NCBI RefSeq assembly: GCF_910592395.1
Contig: NC_088312.1
Span: 8,930,001-8,994,000 of the forward strand
Direction of reading: 5' to 3'
Length of the DNA: 64,000 bases
Source: Lineus longissimus
Lineage: Eukaryota > Nemertea > Pilidiophora > Heteronemertea > Lineidae
Part shown: piece after piece, positions 1 to 10,900 of the stretch
Layout of the letters: each line of letters opens with the position of its first letter
How positions within the stretch are numbered: position 1 is the stretch's first letter
Translations under genes and position numbers: made by a program
Notes under the pieces: generated by a model
Told to the model about the DNA's origin: nothing
Database searches by the model: none
The model's input: only the letters and a program-made list of their open reading frames with translations

Positions 1-314
1 GAAGATGCAAAAAGAGGTACACTCCGGACGTCCTGTCGCCCGTACGGAAAGACAATCAGGATTTCCCCCCAAATTGACTCCATTGGTCTCTCCGAAGAGG
101 AAGATTAATATATACTTGAATTGGCAAAGTCACTATTTTGGCCGTAGGGTTAAGAACTAAGTTGTACAAACCTAGGCACTGGCACAATCTTCTGAAGATG
201 CAAAAAGAGGTCCTGTCGCCCGTACGGAAAGACAATCAGGATTTCCCCCAAATTGACTCCATTGGTCTCTACGAAGAGGAAGATTAATATATACTTGAAT
301 TGGCAAATTCACTA
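1..314. repeat. Direct repeat, two copies of about 120 bp
   Basis: The sequence starting GAAGATGCAAAAAGAGGT occurs at 1-134 and again at 194-314. Both copies run through CTGTCGCCCGTACGG and AAGATTAATATATACTTGAA. The first copy has 11 extra bases near its start. The first copy may begin outside the window. No coding potential is evident. Confidence 0.85.
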
Positions 315-1599
315 AAGTGAATTTATGACAACACCACCAGGCCGCCACTCCTGGGTGCATGTTCATTAAAAGACAACTGACAAGTCCTGTTCAAAGACAA
401 AATAATAATCAATACCGACACCTTCTCATCAGAGTAAGTTGGCAAGACATTTTGGAAAACGAAACCAAAATGGAAGACGAAACAAAAACAAAAAATTGAC
501 AAGGACCCCAGCCAGGTACGAGAGACACTCTAGTCACCTGAGAGACCTCTCATGAATTGTTGTTTTAATTATTGAGTCTATTTCGGCTGTACATGGATAG
601 GGAGGAAGAGCTTTATTGCGCCCTGAAAGAACGATGATCTTGTACTTTTTGCCGTTGTTTCGTGACACCATTTCAGCGGCACAGAGACATGACAGTGGGA
701 TTCCCCAACTATGTAGAAGAGTCGTGCATACTCAATAAGACTCACCCTTGAACCAGTTGTTTTCAATTTACTCCACCTCTGGATAGTAACAAGAGGCCAA
801 AGGTCCTGGCGCTCAGCTGAAATACATGGGTACAATGTGCAAAACATGGAAACAAGTGCCTCGGTCTTACGGTTACAAAATGCCAAATTTTACCCTCGGC
901 GGATGGAAGGATGGGTGGATGGACGGAAGGACGGACACCATTCGAATAGCTTTTTGACTAGTTCCGCTGACTTCTTCTGCTGAGCTAAAAACAATACTGA
1001 CCACACCAATTACCTGGTGGCATGGTCATAATTACCAACAAGACGCAATTTGAAAAGTATAAAATTTATTGTAATGGCATCTAAATTTCTTCATTGTGGT
1101 ACAACCAGCAACAGGTTGATAGAGAGATAATTGTCTGCACAATGACAACTAAACAGGGTTGCAGACAGCATAAATACAAATGTAGATATCTACTGAAACC
1201 TCTGCAGCCTTTCTCCGCATAAAGGTCACAACTCATTAGCTGCTTGATGTATTTCTTGCAATATATCTCATCTATTCTTGTCACAATCACCTTAACTGAA
1301 GACAGGCCGGTCGCATCCACGTCTTTCTGATGTCTTAGCCACAACCACCTTCACTGAAGTCTCGTCGAATCCAAATCTTTCAAATCACTCGTCCAATACT
1401 TCTAAAGGTCTTTGATGGAAAGTCACTACTTAACCAATCAGTGCGTCTGCTTGAAATGCGCTTTGCCCTATCTTGTACAAAATTCACGAAAATAATACAG
1501 ATTCAACAAAACACTCCTCAATTTTGGATCAACTTTTCAAAAAGGACATTCTATTATTAAAATTATTACACTCTTATTATTACAAAATATATATTTATA

Positions 1600-1767
1600 T
1601 AAAGTGTTGTGACAGTGCAGTTTACTAAGGACAGCATTGGCCAGTCCCAAGGGTGTCCTTAATAGAGAGGTTCTACAGTATTGGTGTACCTCCCTAAGCA
1701 GACACCTCTCTATCAAGGACAGCATTTATCAGTTCCAAGGGTGTCCTTATAGAGATGTTCCACTGTA
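1600..1767 (+). mobile_element. Tandem partial copies of a TA-flanked inverted-repeat MITE
   Basis: Two right-hand ends of the same family follow each other. The first ends GAGAGGTTCTACAGTA at 1680 and the second ends GATGTTCCACTGTA at 1767. Both contain AAGGACAGCATT and GGGTGTCCTTA. Complete relatives are at 9179-9356 and 60123-60300. The termini (CAGTRGAACCTC with TA flanks) resemble pogo/Tigger-type elements; this class assignment is an inference. Confidence 0.65.
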
Positions 1768-2161
1768 TTGGGGTTATAATAAGGCTGTGGTAGAAAGCTT
1801 ATGAGTCTGGGAATCATTTGGTATCTGGCCAAACAGCACTATGCAAATTGCTCCAGGATATGATCAAATGATAGAGCAATAATATTTGTCAACTTTGTCT
1901 ATAAAGAAACCTATTTTATGTATTAATTGAGGTAAAAAATCAGAACAGAATCAAATTTTTAAAAGTCTATTGCATGATGATGAACAGCTCAGTGAGTTTT
2001 ACAAGCAGAGATATGATTTGTGCACTAGCAAGACGTGAGATGTTCAATGAAATACAAAACAATTATGGTATTTTAGACATTTTCAAATTATTTCAGCTTT
2101 CAATTTTCTTTTTATGTGATCTCCCTTGGAAAATTTGTACTACAAATACCTACTTTTTTAA

Positions 2162-2763
2162 AGGGAAGCTATGGGAATAAATTGATGCAGCAAAATCAAA
2201 TATTTTTTTAAACAAATACATACCAAGTTACAAGACAAACAAATACTCTACACCAAGGATATGATGAATATTCCTAGATAGTGCAGAAAATTGCATTTAA
2301 TAAGCAGTTTGCGGGGGTAGCCATGTTTGTTCAAATCTCCCGGGCGAATGACGTCATGGATGCAGTGGGGTTTTTTCATCAAGGCGAGTACTACTCGTTT
2401 CCACTAAGTTTCCAGACCTTTTTCTGCCCTGGTACCTTGGCTCAAACGCATAGGGAACTAGACCTGCTCGTTCTTCTGCTGATGCACGGTTGTAATCGAA
2501 GGATTCATCGCCAGACTTTGACGAAGAACACGAAGAAATCGAAGAACTGTCATCTGTCATTCCAAGCATTCGCCATTGTTCGAACAGCTGATTGTCACAA
2601 TGGCTGCATCCATGACGTACCAATTAAAATCATGCATTTCACTCATTAATGTTTGTTTATTTATAAAACCAAGAGCCACAGTTGTTTTTAAGAATACGCA
2701 GTTTACGTAGATGTTAAAGTTATAACTGTTGGTCGAATGGGGAATCATTCCCATAGCTTCCCT
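2162..2763. mobile_element. TTAA-bounded element with terminal inverted repeats, 602 bp
   Basis: The left end reads TTAA then AGGGAAGCTATGGGAAT (from 2158). The right end at 2747-2767 is its exact reverse complement followed by TTAA. The inverted repeat is about 20 bases long including the TTAA. A TTAA target duplication with short terminal inverted repeats is the hallmark of piggyBac-type transposons. No transposase is present, so this is a non-autonomous copy. It carries an open frame on the minus strand (see 2354-2569). Confidence 0.7.
2354..2569 (-). CDS. Short open frame resembling the start of P2X7-like/ZMYM-like proteins
   Basis: The frame encodes 71 residues from an ATG at 2569. It is Ser/Asp-rich (MTDDSSSISSCSSSKSGDES) and then contains EERAGLVPYAFEPRYQGRK. 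A PYxFEP motif near the N-terminus, after an acidic serine-rich stretch, is typical of the abundant P2RX7-C-terminal-domain-like proteins annotated in invertebrate genomes. This similarity is from memory of the family, not from a search. It ends at TGA without the rest of such a protein, so it would be an isolated first exon or a fragment carried by the transposon. Confidence 0.3.
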   Translation of the reverse strand: MLGMTDDSSSISSCSSSKSGDESFDYNRASAEERAGLVPYAFEPRYQGRKRSGNLVETSSTRLDEKTPLHP

Positions 2764-4509
2764 TTAAAGTGTGTGACCACAGTGAACATTGGGCAACATC
2801 TACAATTAGGACTAGATTTTTTTGTGGCTTTTTGACAATGCGTTTTTTGGCAAATATTCATTTACATACATTGTCTCACGAGCATTCATATATAAAATCA
2901 AACATTTAAAATAATTTTTTACATTGTTTTGTACATGTTACCGGCATGGACAGAATCAGAGAAAGGGCCACTCAATGGACCCAAGACGATTTTAGGTGTG
3001 CCAAATGATGTACTAGAAGATGTACATCGTTTAAACATTACTAATTTAGAAATAAAGTCTCCCCAATCACAACCTGGGGGACCACACCAAGAAAAATTGG
3101 TAATTTAAGTGCCAATTGATGTGCTTACGGGCATCAAAGACTGAAATTAGGAGTAGTTCTTTGCATCTTGAGGGCAGGCGCCCTTAAAAAATCGTAGATG
3201 TCGACAGAAAGGGGAGGGGTGTATACCTCTTTCACCACACCCTATCCACCACTGACTTCACAAAAGAAGTACTATATGTGCCTCTTATGATGATATTCAT
3301 ATTTTTTTGGTTTCGAATGAACAGATATTAAGAAGTATGCCCTATGATCAAATTCTCTTCTTTCTGCCAATACCAGTGTTAAGATGACTGGAATGCATTC
3401 ATACAATATATAATATATACATATCTATCAAAATCATACGATTTATCATCATTATTATGCAAAATGTCTCACTTGTTCATCATCAGAATTGTTCATCGAA
3501 AAATAGCGGTTTAATTATGTAGTCTCCCTTTCATGTCCCATCATGAAAAGTCTCAATTCAAAATACTCCATACTCTACAGGTTTGAGCCTGGCCAAGATT
3601 CAAATTTCCAATGGAAATCTCTATTGATGAGCTCATTTTGGCTGGGTTACTCCAACACGGATTGATATGGATTTCACTCATAAAGAACCCATGCAGTCTA
3701 GGATTGAAGCATACGTTTTGGGGAGAAAAACCAGATTTCTCTTTAATCTGGTATTGACTTGGAATTACAATAGTTTATGTTATCTCGAGTAATAATAAGA
3801 TGTTTAACTCTTTGCCTACCAAAAACATTATGAAATCTCTGCAAATTGCCATATTCGAACCAGAACGAAATGATATTTCAATAAAACACCAGATGTCATG
3901 GTAGTACAAGAATTGTATGCAGATTTGGGGGAAATTCTAACGAACAATACTGCACAGTATTCAACACAGATACAAGTTATATCTCATTTTTTAGCCTGTA
4001 TAGAAACAATTTCCAACAGACTAAAACATTGCTGATAGTTTTTCCATGAAAAAGTTGAAAAACAATCAAACCTATTTGCAACAAGAACCATGTTGGCAGA
4101 CAAAGAGTTAATAGCACCACTTCATTGGTCATTACATCTGTAATGAGTTGGTTCCTTCAGGTCTAATTTTCAAAACTTTCACACCGGAAAGGACCAACTT
4201 GAATATATGGGCAGGGCAAATTTCCAATGGAAAAAGAATCACTTAGGATCCTAGCCCAACCAAATCCCCCATGTTAGTATCGGTATCTGATGTTGTCGGC
4301 CAGTGGTGCCTGGGCTAAATATCTGTTTCGTTCTTCTGGACTCATTGTCTGAAATGAGAAGTTTGGGTGAAATTATCAAAAGCAAAATAAGTAGGTCAGT
4401 GAAAGAGCTTTCTAACTCATGAGGTGCTGGCCAGCTCGAACTCCAAGCATCATGCAAACGGCTTTAGTGCAAATTACACTTAAAAGGGGAGTAATGGATA
4501 TCTGGTTAT

Positions 4510-4770
4510 ATGTAGTGTTCTCGACCACAATGTTCCTAAACTAGGTTGTGACAAATGTTGGCGTTGTCTACTAGCAGTGTCCCCAAGTAGGGGACCTCAA
4601 CTAGGATGTTACATGATCGAGGTATCTCAAACAAGGATGTGACTTAATGATAAGAGTCCTCAATAAGGATGTGACAAATAGTGGTGTCCTCAACTAGGAT
4701 TTGACAAATGCTAGTGTCCTAGAATGAGACATGAGGCTGGTGTCGTAAACCAGGATATGATATAACGGCA
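4510..4770. repeat. Degenerate tandem repeat, unit about 30-36 bp
   Basis: Six or seven diverged units share GTGTCCTCAACTAGGATGTG followed by ACAAATG or similar. The array lies just past the stop of the last SPON1 exon. It would fall in the 3' untranslated region if that exon is terminal, or in an intron if it is not. Confidence 0.6.
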
Positions 4771-4775
4771 GGAGT

Positions 4776-4984
4776 TTAAACCTGAGGTCTTGGGTCACTT
4801 ACTGCTGTTTGTCCTGGACATAATGGCGTGTTACAGTATCGTCTCTCTAACCTTGGAGGGCATGGGCGACCACCTCGCTTGGGCTTCTTGTTGACTGGGC
4901 GAAGTCTGGACTGGATGTTGTCATCTCCACATGTTTGAGTACAGGCGGACCAAGGAGCCCAGGAGCCAAGCTCACAGTCCACAG
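4776..4984 (-). CDS. SPON1: SPON1 exon: TSR 4 and possible C-terminus
   Basis: The exon encodes a fourth thrombospondin type-1 repeat, from VDCELGSWAPWSACTQTCGD to RRYCNTPLC. After the last cysteine the frame runs PGQTAVSDPRPQV to a TAA at 4778-4776. Inside that tail is a consensus donor, GCA|GTAAGT (exon end at 4803), which would leave the exon in phase 0 and require further exons. I see no TSR-like exon between it and position 1, and no clear AATAAA in the few hundred bases downstream. Both endings remain possible. The acceptor, TTTCTTCAG at 4985-4986, is clear. Confidence 0.85.
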
Positions 4985-7900
4985 CTGAAGAAAGAAGGAC
5001 AGGATAACATTAACCTATTAGGAAACTTACGGCTATTCTAGTTCACATTCCATGTAAGGCCAGTCTTTTATGGCACCCTCCTTCATAAGTCAGGCTTTCA
5101 TGGCACCCTCCTTCAAAGGCCAGGCTATTTAGAAACAAAGAAACTGAAAACTTACGACATTTCTGCACCCTGCATCTCTTCTTGGCCTCCAGCTTCTTGG
5201 GACACACCTCCCCGCCATTCTCTGGTGGTCTCTTGACCATCCTGCTGCGGGAGATGAAACCCCTGCCACAGGTCTTCGAGCACCCGGTCCACTCTGTCCA
5301 GGGGGTGACCATGCAGTCGACCGGGTCTCCTCCATTGTTGACGGTGCCGTCAGGATCGATATAGTTGGTGTTTCTGAATGCTGTGATGAGAGATTGAAAG
5401 AACACAATCAGAGAGTCGTGACAGCACCTCACTGATTTTACTGTAGGCTTAAGTGTCATAGCGGATTTCCTGCATATTTTTGGGGAGAGGATACAATGTA
5501 AGAGAGCAGAGATAACCAAATTGAACAGTCCGCCTGAGACATAATAGCTGCTATAAAACTGGTCACTTTAACTGTGTGTCACTCATCTATCCTTGCATTA
5601 TTTGTATGCAGGCCGAGCGTTTGGAATATTATCACGAACTGAACATGCATATCTTAACCAAAGACGAGTTCACTATCTAGTTCACCAGACCAGGCTGTGG
5701 GGTACGAGGTAACATTGAGCCAGGCTACAGTCAAATTACTTCCCACAGCCACACACAACTAAACTTTTCTATCACTAAGAAGAAGAATTCAGTCACTGAA
5801 TCCTTTTCAATCATACCATTTCTGCACATGACGTCACATTTCTCCTGAGTGACAAATCTGTTGTCATTTCCTCGGCAACCGCCATAATGGAATGGCAGAC
5901 ATGTTTCCCTGTTTGTGTCCCAGTACCACCTGAGGAAGCTTCCACGGCACGTGCCAACCACTTTTGGTGACGAACAGATAACTGAAACAAAATGCAAGTT
6001 GATGATATTTGAACAAAATCTTCCGGTCATTTTCAAGGTCAAGCAATAATACACTGTTGGTTGTATTCTCACAAGTGGAGAAGAAATTTACCTTCACAAG
6101 CCATGCAAAAATGATTCAGATTCGAGGACTGTTTCAGTTAACAAACTTTTCTGAAACAACCTGACTGGTCACTTTTTAGCAGATTGTAATATTTTTTGAT
6201 AATATTGCAATAATGTTGTTAAGCATTCATACTTACCTGTATATAATCTAACTATTCAATGTTACAGCCACATGATATAAGTTACATTTTGTTCCCACAA
6301 CGGAAAAATCAACTATACTCTAAGATGATATCCATACACTCTAAATGGATTAGTCGCTATTATCATATCGTATTTCTCCTTGACCACCAAGGTTTTTGCA
6401 TCTCCCCAGCAACATTTAAAGGGAGTGTGAAACAAGGAGGTCCAGGAGGATCATATTTTGGATCATCATTCATTGTAAAACTAAAGCCATAACCAGTTGT
6501 TATGAGTATGAAGACAGCAATTAAGCCGCGAGTCAAGTGACAAGAAACTAATGCACTTTTGACTCAACCAAAACCCATTGAGGAACAGTATAACTTCAAA
6601 GAGGCATACATGTACAAAAAGTGTACTTCAGAGTAACAACATTTGAAGTATAGGTGTTTGGTCTCACTCAAACTGGAAAGAACCACATGGAATTTACCAT
6701 CAGCAACTCAGAGATCCGTTTCCCTTACCAGTGAAGTTCTTATCAGCATCCACCTGGGAACAATCTAAAATTGCATTCATGCAAATTTCCCTCTCAAAGA
6801 CAGGTGTGTCGGTACACTGCGCCATCTCTGCCTTACGAATCAAATACCGCTCCCGCTGCCTCATGCCTTTGCCGCATGTCACGGAGCACGGCGACCATTC
6901 GGACCAACCGGAGACTGCGCACAGAGCGCTATAATCGCACTCGTTCTCTAAGCCGAGGCAGTTCTCTTTCTCCATGAGTTCGATGGTGCTGCACATGCTC
7001 CGTGGCACGCCTTCCATGACAAGGGAGCGAGAGCGCACTTTCATGCCGACGCCACACGTGACGCTGCACGGGCCCCAATCTGTCCAATCAGTTGTATCGC
7101 ACTTACCTGAAAGCAAACAGAATGGTTTTAGATCACTGTCAACAAAACAAGAGAAGCTACCAATTTCCTTATTCTTCCCCTTGTGCATTCTAAGCCCCTA
7201 CTCCAAATCTTTCTTATTTTACTCCTCCAAAAATCTGCTCTTGTCATAAATAACTCAATTTGAGCTCACAATGATGTTGCTAAATAATTATAAAATCGTT
7301 GTTACGATCGACAGATATCACATCTCTCCCCATCAACAAAGTCGTCTAGCTTTTAGATCATGCAACCTTAACCATTTCACTAAGATGGCCAATGAGTTTT
7401 TGAACCAATTTGTGTTCACATAAGCTAAGATGAACCAAAATACCAATTTCATGACGTTGTGATGTAATGAATTGTGATGCATGATGTTACATCATTGCCA
7501 CATGTGACGCGGTAGCAAACTGAATATCATCTGAAGAGTTCCATAGAGGAGTGGCCTTAAACTAACTGTCTGCCTTTCTAAAAGATGACATAATGATCAA
7601 CTGATAGCACAAAACATGAGACAATAGATGAAATAACAATAAGGGAGACTGAGACCTTCCAAATCTGCTCGAGGCATGCAAGAGACATTACACACTAGCG
7701 ACACCTATTGCGATGAAGATGAAGTACGCAGCATCCACGAAAACAAGCTCTGAAATACTTAAATGGTTGAGAAATCAAAAGAGGTATTGGTAAGAGGCAA
7801 TTGGTGAATATGTGATGGATTACAGTTCTGTCCAAAAGTAATGGCTTTGCAAGTGAGATGCTACATTCTGTAATCTACCTAAGATCACAATTTAGATGCA

Positions 7901-10900
7901 TTACAGCAATGAAACTCCAACAGTTGTTAACATTTTGGTAAAAATTGTGATTGGGTTTAATATTGAACATAATATAATGAGTATCTTCAATGATGCATTG
8001 TGTGCATTCAAGTGAATGTTACTTTTGAACACAACTGTATGATGATGATAAAAGATCTTGTGAGTAGGTGCAAATGTGGTTCATAAGTGATTTTAATAGG
8101 CGCTGGGTATTTTATGGAGTTGTCTGTTGCAGATGGAAAGCAGAAAGGAAGATATTTTGCCTGAAAGCCAGTTCAGAGCTAAATTTGCTTTTCAAAATCT
8201 TCAGTCATAATCCTTTCTGGCATACTTCATTCCTTCTTAGACATTTAAATTGCATGTCTTAATGAGTTCTTTGACATATTTATAAAATGAAACTGTACAA
8301 CATATGACTTTGACAAGAAAAGGTAGAGGCTGGTACTGGATATCACATATATTCAGGAAACTGGAATGCCACAATCATTTTTCAAATATTTACTACAATG
8401 TATAAGTCAAACAACACTTTTTATAGATAGAAACAAATCACCAACATATGCTAGCTTACATTTCAAAACAAATTTGGATACACAAACTTTTATCCAACTA
8501 AAACACAAACGTGCAAGGTCAGAGACTGCAACAGAGGAGTTAAGTAAATGACCTTAAGAAAGGTTGTAATTTGACCTTAAAGGTCATGACCTCTCACCTG
8601 ACATCAACTGTGATTTCTTTGTCATGTCTGTTTCGTCACTGCCAGCGGGATTAAGGCGAGTGTCATCCACCAATGCTGTATCCTGGATGCATTCATTGTC
8701 ATTTTTCGGATGCAGACGTTTGATGATGAGAGTTGCCATGGGTTTGATAGGATCTGGGCCATAGAATGGCGATCCTGCATTATCAATATTCTGTTTTAGG
8801 ATGCGCTTTATTTTTTCTTGTGGGACGGTCTTGGCATTTTGAGACTGAAATAAAAATAGATATCTAAGAATGGAGCCTCAACGTAGCAGCATGCATGCAA
8901 CAATGGTATCTGCAGTCACTGGGCAAGTATGTTCCCATGCTTGGAACTGTAGATAACAACATGACCATAATTGAGAAAAATAAAGACGCCTTGGCATTAT
9001 GGTTGACATTATGGCCGCTATTAAACACACTACTACTAGTAAATGATCTTACCATGTATGATAGTCCACTATCAGTGCCAGCATCCCAGGGGTACAACTC
9101 AATCCTAATGTCTCCCTTCCAATTACAGTCAGCCTTGCACAGGTCCAGGGCACTCACACCTAGAACAAAATGGCAATACAGTGGAACCTCCCTTAGCGGA
9201 CCCCTCTCTATTACAGACAACCTCTCTATTAAGGACACTAGGTTTGGTCCCAAATTGGCTGTTTCCATTCAATTTGACCTCTCTAATCAGGACACCTCTC
9301 TATTAAGGACAGCACTTGTCAGTCCCGAGGGTGTCCTTAATAGAGAGGTTCTACTGTAGTTTGAGAGATTTTTAGAACAAGAAGTACCCCTTTATGGTTT
9401 TAAAATCAAAACTTTGCATTCAAAGATAAAGGTCTCAGCAGGTACAGTCTGACACATTGCTATAGCTTGCTCCACGAATTTAAGAAATGTTGCATATTGC
9501 TGTCATTCCTACAGTTTCTAATAAAAGTTTACCAAACCTACCTCAAATGAACCTCTACCGTCCCACTGTTTTAACCCATACAGAACTTCACTCCAACCAA
9601 ATGATACACAACCTTTCTCAACAACTTGGAGCAAACCATAGCACTCATAATCTGTTATTCTTCCAAGAGATATGCTTCTCAATCAGATGTAAAAACTTTT
9701 TCCGAGAGAAAGGAAACAAAAATTCAATCCTTACCGACACACCAGTCAGGGCTTGGGCCCAACATTGTCAACATGGACATAAGATGGTGCGTCCGGTTGA
9801 CGGTGAACCGCGCCCATCTAGAGTCAGCTAGGTTGTTCCAGATGCCTGGTGTCTTTATGACTGTCCTCACATGTTCACCCTGGAAGAGATCAAAAGCAAT
9901 GAGGGACTTCTGGAGGTAAACCTGTGCTGGCAGTCCATACAATCCTTGTTGTTTCAGTATGAAATCAACTTGGGTCCAGTAGCTCAATGGTTGTAGTGAT
10001 TTAAATCACTTATCAAAGAGGGTATTACCATTAGAGATTTTGATTCAGTAGTTCAAAATTAAATTTCCAGATAGCAGGACAAGTCATTCAGGGATTTCAA
10101 TTTAAAAGCTTTGTGGCAGAGAGAGTTTACGATGATGACAAGGACCCAAGACCAATAGCATCCCAACAAAGGTGCAAATTTGGTTAACCTTCTAACTGGT
10201 GAAAGTTTTACTTCGAAATAAGCCTAAAAAACATTGAAAAACAAACGACTTTGAAACTTCATTCGCAACCACACGCAAATCAAACTCCACCCAACTGTTC
10301 TTTGTGACACCGTAACATGTGGCTAAGTCGCTCTCGTGATGAAAACTATCATCCTGCTTCATCTAGAACAGACACTGCTGTACATCACACACTGACAGTG
10401 ACTTAGATTTCTCGCTGTAGTTAGACTGAAATCTTTTTATCGATGGCCCTAATTGGTATTGAAACTTGAAACGAGATATTGTCAGATCATGTCAATATCT
10501 CCCGCTGAAAATATCCCTTAAATGGATAATCAATGGCTTAGCCATGGGCAGTATCCAGGAATCATGACATCAATCTATAAAACAAATTACTGAAACCACC
10601 CCTGGCGTAAATGCGTGACACGAAATGGATTCTCGGATTTTTTCTGGCAATGTTATCAGATTTCATGCCATTGTTCTTACGTATCATCATGGATTATTTT
10701 GTGGATAATTGGTACCAATTTTTGTAGACGCGGGCTAATTAAAGACTATTGAAAAGCACTTTCAGTTGGCTAATATTGCCGACACTGGATCTGGCACTTA
10801 TGTTTTGAAACCATTTCATTTTTGAAGTAGTCTCAAAATATCAACCCACGTGTTCTTTAATTTCATTCTCCATACTCCTTGGGTAGCCAAACTCGCAGAC

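Noticed and set aside
5182-7249. Plus-strand frames across the spondin TSR exons
   Set aside because: They are antisense shadows of the strongly supported minus-strand exons.
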